Positions 1-10,533 are shown, counted from the stretch's first letter. The stretch: 64,000 nt of DNA from Bacteroidales bacterium (GCA_017554305.1 JAFZIN010000013.1:166465-230464), one strand, 5' to 3'. The notes: a model not told the origin generated them from the sequence alone. Program-made: numbers and translations.

Positions 1-1585
1 GATAACCAAGCTCGTAATCCAGCACCCTCTCCTTTTTCAACTCAGAGGCCTTACCTGCCTTTATGGACTCTTTAATATCACTTCTGCTTGGCTCGCGATG
101 GCCAACAGAGAGAGAAGCAAACACTCTTTCACTTTTGGAGATTCTGTAGTTAAGACCCATCTTTGGAGAGAAGGAGTTGTAATTGTTATCAGAAACCAAA
201 GAGACAAAGTCCTTATCTATTCCTCTCATTTTTAGATTTACGTTTCTGTACTGAACATCCAGAAACGCCATAACCCTCTCTGCAACATCATATTCCGCCT
301 TGGTAAAGAGTGAAAAATCTCTCTTCTTTCCGTTATTGCCGTACCAGTTGTAATGGTTCGGAATGTTCTGGTTCCACTTGCTCCAGAGCATATCTCCGTC
401 ATGGTCTCCGTCATAGAAAGAGAGATTTGCTCCGCCTATAACATAAAGACGATCACCCCTGTAGCGAAGATTCATTGCACCGGCATAATAGACGTTGTCC
501 ATTCCCTGACGGATTATAACGTCTGTCTTCTTGTGAGTTACGCCGTCTACAACCTGATTCTCAAGACCGTACTTGGAAAACTTTACATTGTATTTGTAAT
601 TCTCATAGTAACCGTCTCCTTTGGTAAAGTGAGCCGTTGCGTTAAAGGTGAGCTGAGGAGTAAACTGATGAACATAGTGCAGCTGAAGATGATGCTGAGT
701 GTAATTATCCGTCTCATTATCATAGTAATGCACATTCCCCTGCTCATCATAGTACTCTCCCGCAACGTTGTACTTTCTGTTTACCGGATAGATATCTATA
801 GGACAACCCTCCCAGGTGATTCCGGTATGCTGGTCTCCAAATATATAGATGAATCTCAGACTGTTGGAAGGGTTTCTCCAGGATGCGGAGAAGAAGAGTG
901 AGTTCAATCTTGCCTTGGCGTTTCTAATATAGCCTCTTGTATTTGCGTGATTGTAAGCCACATCAAAGGAGAACCAGTTTCCGTTCTTTCCTCCCAGGGC
1001 TCCGGAACCCAAAGCCACGCTCTCCATAAATGTCTTATAGGAGCCAAATGAGAAGTCTGCAACCCCGTAAGGCTCAGATGAAGGAGTTCTGGTCTGCATA
1101 TTGAGTGTTGCGCCAAAGGCACCCGGGCCGTTGGTAGAAGTACCCACACCTCTCTGAAGCTGAATGGATTGCAAGAAGTTCATCACAGATGGCAGATTCA
1201 CCCAGAATACCTCCTGGCTCTCCCCGTCATTAATTGCAATGCCGTTAAGCGTTACGTTTGTTCTTGAAGCGTCTCCTCCTCTTACGGAGAACTTGGTGTA
1301 TCCAAGTCCAAGGCCTCCCTCCGTTGTTGCCACAACAGATGGCTGCATACCTATCATCATAGGCAGTGAGTGTGAGGGTGCATTGCTCTCAATCTCTTTT
1401 CTTCCCACGGTAGAAAAGGCAACCGGAGTATTGGCATTGGCTCTTGTAGATGCTACAATAATGCTGTCTAACCTTTTTTCACTCAGAGTATCTGCCTTAA
1501 TACCACTGCCTCTTTGAGCAGCCAGTGGCAGTGAACTAACACAGAGTAAAAACAGACAGAGCGGATAAAAAAATAACTTCCTCAT
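1..1585 (-). CDS. TonB-dependent outer-membrane receptor, thiamine-type (3' end outside window)
   Basis: The reading frame is open from an ATG at 1585 to the window edge (about 528 codons), so the C-terminal part of the barrel is missing. The protein begins with a signal peptide ending near LPLAAQ. A plug domain follows, with the motifs NTPVAF, SVRGGDASRTNVTLNG and a GPGAFGATL-type end, and then alternating aromatic beta-strand sequence typical of a 22-strand barrel. The family imports scarce nutrients across the outer membrane using TonB energy. A TPP riboswitch directly upstream indicates that the substrate is thiamine or a related pyrimidine or thiazole compound; this is inferred from regulation, not from the protein. 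An in-frame ATG at 1597 is an alternative start, but 1585 gives the cleaner signal peptide. Confidence 0.9.
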   Translation of the reverse strand, partial: MRKLFFYPLCLFLLCVSSLPLAAQRGSGIKADTLSEKRLDSIIVASTRANANTPVAFSTVGRKEIESNAPSHSLPMMIGMQPSVVATTEGGLGLGYTKFSVRGGDASRTNVTLNGIAINDGESQEVFWVNLPSVMNFLQSIQLQRGVGTSTNGPGAFGATLNMQTRTPSSEPYGVADFSFGSYKTFMESVALGSGALGGKNGNWFSFDVAYNHANTRGYIRNAKARLNSLFFSASWRNPSNSLRFIYIFGDQHTGITWEGCPIDIYPVNRKYNVAGEYYDEQGNVHYYDNETDNYTQHHLQLHYVHQFTPQLTFNATAHFTKGDGYYENYKYNVKFSKYGLENQVVDGVTHKKTDVIIRQGMDNVYYAGAMNLRYRGDRLYVIGGANLSFYDGDHDGDMLWSKWNQNIPNHYNWYGNNGKKRDFSLFTKAEYDVAERVMAFLDVQYRNVNLKMRGIDKDFVSLVSDNNYNSFSPKMGLNYRISKSERVFASLSVGHREPSRSDIKESIKAGKASELKKERVLDYELGY

Positions 1586-1604
1586 TTCCAATAACATTTA
1601 ACTG

Positions 1605-1695
1605 CCTAGAAGTGTAGAAGTCAAGCTCTTCCCTCCGACGGCACTAACCGTATCAGGTTTAAAGGGTATAATCTCAGCCTTCCGGCACCCCTAAG
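1605..1695 (-). promoter_or_regulatory. TPP riboswitch (THI element)
   Basis: Read on the minus strand, the RNA carries the conserved TPP aptamer blocks in order: GGGGTGCC, CTGAGA, ACCC, ACCTGAT, GGTTAGTGCC and GGGAAG. The closing helix P1 pairs CTTAG (1691-1695) with CTAGG (1605-1609). The 3' side of P1 lies only about 20 nt before the receptor start codon, which suggests control of translation initiation rather than a separate terminator. I see no intrinsic terminator between aptamer and ATG. Confidence 0.95.
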
Positions 1696-1701
1696 CGGCC
1701 G

Positions 1702-1709
1702 CAAAGATA
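1702..1709 (-). promoter_or_regulatory. -7 promoter element of the TPP-controlled receptor gene
   Basis: On the minus strand the sequence TATCTTTG matches the Bacteroidota -7 consensus TAnnTTTG and would place the transcript start at the first base of the riboswitch. No clear -33 TTTG is present at the usual distance. Confidence 0.55.
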
Positions 1710-1716
1710 AACTAAT

Positions 1717-3396
<1,680 letters not shown>

Positions 3397-3400
3397 TCAG

Positions 3401-4192
3401 ATGAAATACCTTCATAGGATATTACTTCCTGTTATTCTCATAGCAGGCTTCTCCTTAGCCACTTACGCTCAGGAGGGCAAGGTTGTTACTGCCAAAAAAC
3501 ACAGGGTTCAGGTTCTTGAGGAGTATCCTCACGATGTTACTTCATATACTCAGGGGCTCTGCTTTAAGGATGGCGTAATGTGGGAGAGCACAGGCCAATA
3601 CGGAGAGAGCCACCTTATGAAGCTAAACTATAAGAACGGCAAGTGGCAGAGAAAATGGAAGTTCAGCCGCCGTTACTTTATTGAGGGCAGTTGCTGGTAT
3701 GGAGAGAATATCTTCATTCTTACCTGGATGGAGCACACCTGCTTTGTATTCACATTGGATGCCAAAGGAAAACTGAAGAAAGTGGGCACGGCCTCCTATC
3801 CTTCTGAGGGATGGGGCATTACAACGGACGGCAAGAGCCTTATTATGAGTGACGGAACCTCAGTCCTGAGGTTTATGGATCCAAACTCCTTCTACTGCAA
3901 ATCCACTCTCAAGGTTACATATAACGGCAAACCTCTAAACAACATTAACGAACTTGAGTGGATTGAGGGAAAAATCTGGGCAAACGTCTACCTTACAGAC
4001 AACATTGTAATCATTGATCCTAAGACCGGAGTTGTTACAGATGTAATTGACTGCAAGGGACTTTTGCCGGACAAACAAAAGAATAAGGCGACGGACGTTT
4101 TAAACGGCATCGCCTATAATCCTTTAGATAAATCTATCTATATAACCGGCAAGTACTGGCCTAGATTATATAAGGTGAAAAGTCCCTATTAA
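3401..4192 (+). CDS. Glutaminyl-peptide cyclotransferase (plant/bacterial type)
   Basis: The 263-residue product has a signal peptide (cleavage probably after ATYAQ) and the repeats of the papaya-type glutamine cyclotransferase beta-propeller: YTQGLCFKDGVMWESTGQYG near the start, then WGITTDGKSLIMSDG and LNELEWI-like blocks, and a final DVLNGIAYNPLDKSIYITGKYW. This family converts N-terminal glutamine of secreted proteins to pyroglutamate. In Bacteroidota many exported proteins begin with Gln after signal-peptide cleavage, so it probably acts in the periplasm on those. It is translationally close to pyrG. The 3' end overlaps the convergent symporter gene by 27 bp. Confidence 0.9.
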   Translation: MKYLHRILLPVILIAGFSLATYAQEGKVVTAKKHRVQVLEEYPHDVTSYTQGLCFKDGVMWESTGQYGESHLMKLNYKNGKWQRKWKFSRRYFIEGSCWYGENIFILTWMEHTCFVFTLDAKGKLKKVGTASYPSEGWGITTDGKSLIMSDGTSVLRFMDPNSFYCKSTLKVTYNGKPLNNINELEWIEGKIWANVYLTDNIVIIDPKTGVVTDVIDCKGLLPDKQKNKATDVLNGIAYNPLDKSIYITGKYWPRLYKVKSPY

Positions 4193-5671
4193 ATAGAGCA
4201 CTCCGTAACCGAGCACCATACTTATAACTCCCACAATCGCTCCTATCTTGCTCATATCTTTCTGAGGTACAAGGTTGGTTCCGAATGCCAATGCATTTGG
4301 CGGAGTGGAGATAGGCAGAATCATTGCACTTGATGCTGCAATTGCCACACCTATCAGAACTGTAGAGGTACCGCCAATCACATCCAGTTTGTCTCCCATT
4401 GCAGTACATACAACTGCAAGGATAGGCATCAGCAAAGCTGCTGTTGCAGAGTTGGATATGAAATTGGAGAGTGCATAGCAGATAAGGCCTGATATTATAA
4501 GAATGAATATTGGTGAGAAGTTTCCGAACGGAATACTCTTAACGGCTAAAGCTGCCAAACCGGATGCGTTAAGTCCGTAACCCAAGGCAAAACCGCCGGC
4601 AACCATCCAGATAACAGACCAGTTAATCTCCTCCAAATCTCTGCGGTGGATAACTCCCGTTAAGGCAAAGATTACAAACGGAATAAGTGCAACGGTGTAT
4701 GAGTTGATACCTGTGAATGAGTCTGTAAGCCAGAGAAGTACTGTAAGTATAAAGGTAACTGCTACAACGGTAGTGTGCCATCCCTGGTGAGGCTTGCTCT
4801 CTATCTCTAATACAACGGTCTTCTGGGTGAATGGGAACATCTTCTTAATAATGAACCAGCTAAGGAAAAGAAGTACAATTACAAGCGGGAACATAAACAT
4901 CATCCACTCTCCGAATCCTATACCCAGATTCAAACCGTCAGGATCATTCAAATATTTGATAGCAATTGTATTAGGAGGGGTTCCAATTGGAGTTCCCATA
5001 CCGCCCAGGTTGGCTGCAACCGGAATTGCAAGAGCCATGGCAATTCTGCCTTTTCCGGACTCCGGGAGTTGACGGAACACAGGTGCAAGGAATGTCAGCA
5101 TCATTGCCGCAGTAGCGGTGTTGCTGATGAACATTGAGAAGAGACCTGTAATGAGAAGGAAACCAAGAAGAACGTTCTCACTCTTTGAGCCGAAAGGCTT
5201 TAAAAGAATCTTAGCCAGCTGGGCGTCCAAACCGGTCTTTGTTGCTGCAATTGCAAGTATGAAACCGCCAATAAAGAGCATAATCACAGGATCTGCAAAT
5301 GACGCCATAACAGACTTGTATGAGAGCAGCGGACCTACAACCTCCTTATCACACATAGGGCCTATTCCGGAATCTGAAGTAAACAAGAGCAACAGTCCAA
5401 TAACAACCACAGATGTTGCCCAGGCCGGAATAACCTCCATAATCCACATCAACATTGCAAATGCAAAAATTGCAATCAATCTCTGCTGAACAACCGTAAT
5501 GCCCTCCATTCCAAACCAGTCTGCAGGCATATTCCATACAAACAGGGTCAGAACCAGAACAATTCCCAACCTGATAACATTTTTAACGGCCTTGCTGGGA
5601 TGAGTCCATCTCTCATAATACTTATTCAGAAAATCCTCAACAAGGTTAAATCCTCTAAAATTTTTAAACAT
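4166..5671 (-). CDS. DASS (SLC13-type) anion:sodium symporter
   Basis: This is a polytopic membrane protein of about 501 residues. It shows the two inverted halves of the DASS family: SNTATAA with GTPPNTIA in the first half and SNSATAALLMP with STPPNALAF in the second. These SNT and TPPN motifs form the sodium and carboxylate sites. The likely substrate is a dicarboxylate such as succinate or sulfate; the sequence alone does not decide. I start at the ATG at 5671 (MFKNFRGF), because upstream in-frame sequence runs through the promoter region. It is transcribed away from rnpB. Confidence 0.9.
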   Translation of the reverse strand: MFKNFRGFNLVEDFLNKYYERWTHPSKAVKNVIRLGIVLVLTLFVWNMPADWFGMEGITVVQQRLIAIFAFAMLMWIMEVIPAWATSVVVIGLLLLFTSDSGIGPMCDKEVVGPLLSYKSVMASFADPVIMLFIGGFILAIAATKTGLDAQLAKILLKPFGSKSENVLLGFLLITGLFSMFISNTATAAMMLTFLAPVFRQLPESGKGRIAMALAIPVAANLGGMGTPIGTPPNTIAIKYLNDPDGLNLGIGFGEWMMFMFPLVIVLLFLSWFIIKKMFPFTQKTVVLEIESKPHQGWHTTVVAVTFILTVLLWLTDSFTGINSYTVALIPFVIFALTGVIHRRDLEEINWSVIWMVAGGFALGYGLNASGLAALAVKSIPFGNFSPIFILIISGLICYALSNFISNSATAALLMPILAVVCTAMGDKLDVIGGTSTVLIGVAIAASSAMILPISTPPNALAFGTNLVPQKDMSKIGAIVGVISMVLGYGVLYLIGTFHLI

Positions 5672-5698
5672 ATCTCTATACTTTTTCTTTCCGGGGCG

Positions 5699-5726
5699 CA
5701 AATATAAAAGAAAAACTATATTTTTG
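5699..5726. promoter_or_regulatory. Back-to-back -7 elements for the symporter gene and rnpB
   Basis: On the minus strand TATATTTG (5699-5706) faces the symporter gene. On the plus strand TATTTTTG (5719-5726) ends 5 nt before the first base of rnpB. The flanks form an imperfect palindrome (GGGCGCAAATATA against TATATTTTTGCGCCC), so each promoter's -33 region falls on the other's -7 box. Confidence 0.55.
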
Positions 5727-5731
5727 CGCCC

Positions 5732-6042
5732 GTACAAGAGACTTTATCGCCAATCAATTGGAGGAAAGTCCGGACAGGAAAGAGCAGTGCGCTGTGGAAA
5801 GCACAGATAGGCGCGAGTTTATGTGGGGATAACAGAAAACAACCGCCCGCAAGGGTAAGGGTGAAAACGCGAGGTAAGAGCTCACGACGCTTTATGGCAA
5901 CATAAACCGGGTATCCCGCCGCATCCTGCAAGGCTATGTATATCGGCAGTTAAGGGTTGCTCGTCCTTTGCCGAGGGGTAAGCTGCGCTAGATAAATGAT
6001 AAAGACCTGACTATCAGGGACAGAATCCGGCTTAACTTGTAC
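5732..6042 (+). ncRNA. rnpB: RNase P RNA, bacterial class A
   Basis: The sequence contains the diagnostic conserved blocks of bacterial RNase P RNA: GAGGAAAGTCCGGAC near the 5' end, GGGTAAGGGTGAAA, the GAGGTAAGAGCTCA region, ATAAACCGGG, GAGGGGTAAG, and the terminal ACAGAATCCGGCTTA. The ends pair as P1 (GTACAAG at 5732-5738 with CTTGTAC near 6036-6042), which sets the approximate boundaries. This is the catalytic RNA that cuts tRNA 5' leaders. It is about 311 nt and is followed at once by a strong terminator. Confidence 0.95.
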
Positions 6043-6107
6043 AAAAAAGGAGTGCTCGCGCACTCCTTTTTTTGTACAAAGGGATGCTCATCGCATCCCT
6101 TGTACAA
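6037..6107. repeat. Three TTGTACAA palindromes framing two hairpins
   Basis: The 8-bp palindrome TTGTACAA occurs at 6037-6044, 6072-6079 and 6100-6107. Between copies one and two lies the terminator stem. Between copies two and three lies a second stem, GGGATGC (6081-6087), loop TCATC and GCATCCC (6093-6099), which has no T tract. The first copy overlaps the 3' strand of rnpB P1. Function unknown. Confidence 0.8.
6045..6073. terminator. Bidirectional terminator of rnpB and the convergent amidase gene
   Basis: GGAGTGC (6049-6055), loop TCGC and GCACTCC (6060-6066) form a 7-bp GC-rich stem. It is followed by seven T on the plus strand and preceded by six A, which serve as the T tract for minus-strand transcripts from the amidase gene. 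Confidence 0.85.
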
Positions 6108-6108
6108 A

Positions 6109-6191
6109 GCATCACCCCCGGCTTTGCCGGCCCCTCAAGGGGCATCGCGGTGCTACGCACCGGCCGCTGAAGCGGCTTATTATCTTCCTCC
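6109..6191 (-). repeat. Post-stop structured repeat, copy A
   Basis: Read in the amidase-gene sense (minus strand), the element starts 12 nt after that gene's stop codon with GGAGGAAGATAATAAG. Three hairpins follow: CCGCTTCAGCGG, CGGTGCGTAGCACCG and CCCCTTGAGGGG. It ends in GGGGGTGATGC. Copies related in sequence and order follow clpB (33298-33373) and folC (63225-63299, 63343-63424). Confidence 0.8.
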
Positions 6192-6203
6192 GAAATGACG
6201 TAA

Positions 6204-9200
6204 TTACTTCTTGTCCTTCTTTTCCGGTTCAAGTTTCTCTGGGACGGAGTTCTTGAAGAAGTTTGTTACCTGGCCAACAAGAGCGTCTATCTGCTTCTGC
6301 TCCTTGAGAACCTCAAGCGGGAAGCCAAAGGCTACAAGTTTGTAATCCTCTCCCGGATAAGCAATTGCAGCGGCAATGCTGGTCTGAGGGTAACGGAAGA
6401 TTGTGTAGGCCTGAGCAACTGCAGGAGTGAAGGCATCTGGTGCCTCACACACATACTTCTTATCATTCAAAGTGCTGTAGTACTCAAAGTTACCCTTGAA
6501 TCCAAACTTGTTGTTCACTGCAGAGACTCTGCCGTCCTTTGCTGCGGAGTGAGTCATCCACTTGAATTTCAGTACATCTGAAGCAAACGCAGCACCCTCC
6601 TTAGGGTTGCACTCGTATGCGTCTACAAGGTCTGTAGCAATGTAGGAACCGGAAATAAGCAGGCATCTCTTCTCTGCGCAGAAACTCTTCAGAGCAGCCT
6701 TCATCTCAGGTGTATAAACATGATACTTAACCAGTTTGGTAAGAGAGCCGTCATTTGTCTGGCACTGCTTACCCATAATCATATCACATACGGAGTAATC
6801 TACAAGGTTGGTCTTTCCCCCCTCAACTGCGCTTCTTGTAGAAGAGACAAATGCATAGCCGTTGTTCATAAAGGCACGGCCGTGGTCAAAGGCGTAATCA
6901 AATGTGTTACCGGCAATTATCTGACCTGCCTGGTCATTGTAGCAGGCACCGAATCCCGGAGCGTCATCATCTGTCCACGGAACGCTGCGGCGGTACTCGT
7001 ACATCTTACCCAGGAATGAAGCATCCTTAATGTAAGGAACGCCGTAGTCATACTCATAGAAGAAACCGGCAAGAGTAGAATCTCTGCTCTGCAGCCATTT
7101 TGGAGCACTGACTCTGTCAAACGCATTGACTACCAGCACAATGTTCTCCTCTTTGCAGTTGTTTGGAACGCCTGCAGCAACCACCTCTGAAGGGAAACTC
7201 TCTCCTCCCTCGTTAACTGCAGTCACCTTGAAACGGTAAATATGTCCCCTATCTATTTTTACTGAGCAGAACTCCTCTTCTACGTATGTTCCCTTGTCAA
7301 AGCCCTCGTCATCTACCGCAATGTAAACCACGTAACCAGTTGGTTTTGCGGTAGGTTCCAGTTTATCCTCTACCGGAGTCCAGGAAACTTTTGCCATTAG
7401 GTCACCATCCGCCTTAACAGCCAGATATGAAGGAACAACGGAGGTCTTGGCAGTAACCGTCTTACCTTTTTTGCCCTTTTTGTTCTTCTTGCTCTTTACT
7501 GTAGTTGTGGTTGTGGTCTCGATAGGTTCAGCGGACTTTCTGAAGGCGTTTTCAAACTCCACCCTCATATCTTTAACAGGCAGCGGCTGAACGGTATACG
7601 CAACATTGTTCTTCCAGGAGAGGAACTTAAGTATACCCTTGTAAATAGCTCTGGATGAGGTAAAGCGGAAGTCTGGATCCAGACCAAACTTCATATCTGC
7701 ATAGTTGTGGTGAGAGAGGTACTCCAACAGCATACCCGGAACCTGAGGAGAACGGCTCTCTGAATATGAACGGTCCCAGAGATTACGGCGGCTCCAGGCA
7801 AAACCGTATTTATCTGAAATATCGTCAACCAACTGAGTCTGAACTATATCTGCAAGATATCTTCCAAGAATTCTGTCCTCTCCGTTAGGATAGAGGTTCT
7901 CTCCTCCAAAGTCCTTGCAGGTACGGGTATAAATGGAGAGCGTTCCTATAATAGTATCACTCAGAGCGTTACCCGCATCCGTATGGAATGCAAACGAGAG
8001 GTCAACAGGAATATTGCGGCTCTCTACACCCCACTTAGGAAGCATTTTTGAACCGCCGGCAAGAGCGTTAACCCACTTGCCTCTGGATACATAGTCATCT
8101 GTATAATCCTTCTCATTATGAGACATTGAGTAAACTGAATCTGCAAAACCGCTCCACTGAAGGAAGTATCTTGCACCCTCCATAAAGCGAGGCATTCCGC
8201 TTACGAATCCCTCACCCTCTCCTCTGGCAATGTTACCCATTCCGCCGCCAAACTTGCAGGCATCTGCGGTAACAACTCCGCAACTCTCTGCGTTAGAGAG
8301 ATATACACCCTGGTCTGAGAAGCCCTTCTTAAAGTAGAATGTGCCCAGATAAACCCACATTCCGCCTCCCATCTGCTGGTTAACAAGGAATTTGGCCTCA
8401 CCGCCGGAGTATTTTACGGTGTAGGAGACTCTCTTAGCGCTCTCAGGGAGAGACTTATAGGAGATATAAACTGCATAATCTCCGTCTGCCGGGAAAGTTG
8501 GATTCCACTCTACCTTGCTCTCCTTAAGGGATTTATCTGCCTCTGTCTGAGCCTCTGATGAGAGCAGACCCTTTGTCTTTACGTAACTTCCCATACGGAA
8601 AGGATTCTCTCCAAATACGTAGGAAGCCTTAGGATTAGCAAAACCAAGAGAATCAACCTTTTCCCAACTGTTGGAACCGTTTCTCTGATAATAACCCTTG
8701 GTCTGGGTATCGTTATCTACAATAACCTCCTCCCTTCTCCAGTCTCTCTCCTTTGGCATAAGCACTACCGCACCTGCATTCTCCAGCATAGGAGTAAGGA
8801 ACGGAACAACGTAACTCATTGTATATGTGTCCTCCACAACGCCAAAAAGACGCGCTCTCTGGAACTCCCAGCGGTCCAAAGTAGGCTCATAGAACCAGCC
8901 GTGTGAGTTGCTCATTGCAATATGACGCTGCTGAAGTCCTCTTGTAATCTCGTAAGGCTTGCTCATATTCTCCTTAAGACGCGGAGTATCAGACTTTTTA
9001 CTCAATGCGCCTCCTCCAAGAGAATATCCTGTAGATGGATCATAGAAAGGAGTAATCAGCTGCTGAAGAGTTGAACCGTTGGAGAAGATTGCAATCTTTT
9101 TGTTCTTGAGGTCTGAAGGAATGTTCTCATTTACAAGCTTGTAAATGTTCTTAACAACCTCTGGTCTCATTGGATAATCTGCAAGATTTCTGTTGAAGTT

Positions 9201-9455
9201 CAGATAGATGGAATCACTTCCTCTGAGCAGATAGCAGTTTTCTACCCTAACCGGAACCTTAACGCCGTTGGAAAGAGTACGCAGGTAATCTCTTACGGCA
9301 AGGTTCATCTTATCAAAACTTTTCAGTTCCGTATATTTCACATATTTTTTACCCTCCAGCAAGTCTGCCGGGTAGTTCTTTCCCTGAGATGCTGAAATAG
9401 AGGGCAATAGAACAACGGCCAAAAGAGCCGCCAACAAAATTCTGATTGAACGCAT
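6204..9455 (-). CDS. Large secreted N-acetylmuramoyl-L-alanine amidase-like protein with inserted golvesin-like and FnIII-type domains
   Basis: The 1083-residue product has a signal peptide (MRSIRILLAALLAVVLLPS). Its catalytic core resembles amidase_3: an early substrate-pocket region with NSHGWF, a zinc-ligand-like FHTDAG (His491), and a late VPGMLLEYLSHHN segment with a metal-binding-type Glu. About 120 residues around 270-400 form a golvesin-type beta domain, the kind that often makes automated pipelines call such proteins xanthan lyases. A KSKKNKKGKKGK linker near 655 precedes an FnIII-like domain and a C-terminal domain. I infer a role in envelope peptidoglycan or glycan turnover. No partner gene is adjacent, and convergent rnpB lies downstream. 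Confidence 0.7.
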   Translation of the reverse strand: MRSIRILLAALLAVVLLPSISASQGKNYPADLLEGKKYVKYTELKSFDKMNLAVRDYLRTLSNGVKVPVRVENCYLLRGSDSIYLNFNRNLADYPMRPEVVKNIYKLVNENIPSDLKNKKIAIFSNGSTLQQLITPFYDPSTGYSLGGGALSKKSDTPRLKENMSKPYEITRGLQQRHIAMSNSHGWFYEPTLDRWEFQRARLFGVVEDTYTMSYVVPFLTPMLENAGAVVLMPKERDWRREEVIVDNDTQTKGYYQRNGSNSWEKVDSLGFANPKASYVFGENPFRMGSYVKTKGLLSSEAQTEADKSLKESKVEWNPTFPADGDYAVYISYKSLPESAKRVSYTVKYSGGEAKFLVNQQMGGGMWVYLGTFYFKKGFSDQGVYLSNAESCGVVTADACKFGGGMGNIARGEGEGFVSGMPRFMEGARYFLQWSGFADSVYSMSHNEKDYTDDYVSRGKWVNALAGGSKMLPKWGVESRNIPVDLSFAFHTDAGNALSDTIIGTLSIYTRTCKDFGGENLYPNGEDRILGRYLADIVQTQLVDDISDKYGFAWSRRNLWDRSYSESRSPQVPGMLLEYLSHHNYADMKFGLDPDFRFTSSRAIYKGILKFLSWKNNVAYTVQPLPVKDMRVEFENAFRKSAEPIETTTTTTVKSKKNKKGKKGKTVTAKTSVVPSYLAVKADGDLMAKVSWTPVEDKLEPTAKPTGYVVYIAVDDEGFDKGTYVEEEFCSVKIDRGHIYRFKVTAVNEGGESFPSEVVAAGVPNNCKEENIVLVVNAFDRVSAPKWLQSRDSTLAGFFYEYDYGVPYIKDASFLGKMYEYRRSVPWTDDDAPGFGACYNDQAGQIIAGNTFDYAFDHGRAFMNNGYAFVSSTRSAVEGGKTNLVDYSVCDMIMGKQCQTNDGSLTKLVKYHVYTPEMKAALKSFCAEKRCLLISGSYIATDLVDAYECNPKEGAAFASDVLKFKWMTHSAAKDGRVSAVNNKFGFKGNFEYYSTLNDKKYVCEAPDAFTPAVAQAYTIFRYPQTSIAAAIAYPGEDYKLVAFGFPLEVLKEQKQIDALVGQVTNFFKNSVPEKLEPEKKDKK

Positions 9456-9505
9456 ATAGTATAACTTTAATATATTTTCTAATGGTATATCTCGGACAAA
9501 AATAG

Positions 9506-9513
9506 TAAATTTG
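9506..9513 (+). promoter_or_regulatory. -7 element 5 nt before a start codon
   Basis: TAAATTTG matches TAnnTTTG. Only CCCTT separates it from the ATG at 9519, so transcription would start at or next to the start codon, implying a leaderless or nearly leaderless mRNA. Confidence 0.5.
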
Positions 9514-9518
9514 CCCTT

Positions 9519-10532
9519 ATGAAAAGAATAAGACTTGCAAATCTGCCAACCAAGATTTACCGCCTGGATAGATTATCCGGGGAGCTTGGTGCAAACATCT
9601 ACATTAAAAGAGATGACCAGACCGGAAGCGAACTCTCCGGCAACAAAGTTCGTAAACTGGAATTTGAGACTGCAGACGCTCTTGAAAAGGGCTGTAACCT
9701 GCTCATTACCTGCGGAGGAATTCAGTCCAACCACTGCCGTGCAACAGTTGCGGCGGCTACCATTTTGGGAATGAAATCTGCCGTACTGCTCAGAATATCA
9801 GACACTCCGCCGGTTAAGGGCAACTACTTTTTAGACCGTCTTCTGGGAGCCGATGTACGCTTCTGCAACCAGGATGAGTACCGCTATCACCGTATGGAGA
9901 TTATGGAGGAGATGGCACGCAAGTATGAATCAGAGGGTTACAAGCCTTACATAATTCCGGAGGGTGCATCCAACGCCATTGGAACTTTGGGATACTACAA
10001 CTGTATGCAGGAGATTCTTGCCCAGGAGAAGGAGATGGGAATAACCTTCAATACCGTAATTGTTGCAACCGGAAGCGGCGGAACAATTGCCGGCCTTCAC
10101 CTTGCAAACGAACTTGGAAATCTTGGAAAGAGATGCATTGGTATGGCTGTCTGTGATGATGTTGAGTACTTTACCAACATATCAGACAATATATCTAACA
10201 GCGCAAAATCATTACTTAGCCAATATCTTGATACAGAAGATTTCAGCAATGCAGTTTTAAAGAGAGAAAACATAGAGATCAATGACAAGTATGTAGGAAT
10301 AGGCTATGCTCTCTCCCGTCCGGAGGAGTTGGAATTCATCCGCAAGATAGCCCGTCTGGAGGGAGTCATACTGGATCCTGTTTATACCGGCAAGGCAATG
10401 TACGGTCTTTGGAACGAACTCCAAAAGGATGCAGATCCTAAGACCCGCATAGACCCTAAAGACAACATACTCTTCATACACACCGGAGGACTCTACGGAC
10501 TCTTCCCAATTAGTGAAACATTCCCTCTTTAA
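9519..10532 (+). CDS. PLP-dependent D-cysteine desulfhydrase / ACC deaminase family enzyme
   Basis: This 337-residue fold-type II PLP enzyme carries the family signature SGNKVRKLEF, with Lys43 as the PLP lysine. It also has GGIQSNHCRATVAAA and the phosphate-binding GSGGTIAG near residue 187. Family members either open the ring of 1-aminocyclopropane-1-carboxylate or split D-cysteine to pyruvate, ammonia and sulfide. In gut-type Bacteroidota the D-cysteine role is more likely, but I cannot decide from sequence. Length is typical. The next gene starts 1 nt after its stop, so the pair is probably co-transcribed. Confidence 0.85.
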   Translation: MKRIRLANLPTKIYRLDRLSGELGANIYIKRDDQTGSELSGNKVRKLEFETADALEKGCNLLITCGGIQSNHCRATVAAATILGMKSAVLLRISDTPPVKGNYFLDRLLGADVRFCNQDEYRYHRMEIMEEMARKYESEGYKPYIIPEGASNAIGTLGYYNCMQEILAQEKEMGITFNTVIVATGSGGTIAGLHLANELGNLGKRCIGMAVCDDVEYFTNISDNISNSAKSLLSQYLDTEDFSNAVLKRENIEINDKYVGIGYALSRPEELEFIRKIARLEGVILDPVYTGKAMYGLWNELQKDADPKTRIDPKDNILFIHTGGLYGLFPISETFPL

Positions 10533-10533
10533 T

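Noticed and set aside
353-901. 182-codon plus-strand open frame opposite the TonB receptor
   Set aside because: The minus-strand receptor frame is continuous through this region and shows clear plug and barrel features; the plus-strand frame has none.
6204-9455. Assignment as xanthan lyase
   Set aside because: That name comes from the golvesin-like domain; the FHTDAG and late Glu motifs fit an amidase-type zinc hydrolase better and no lyase motif is visible.
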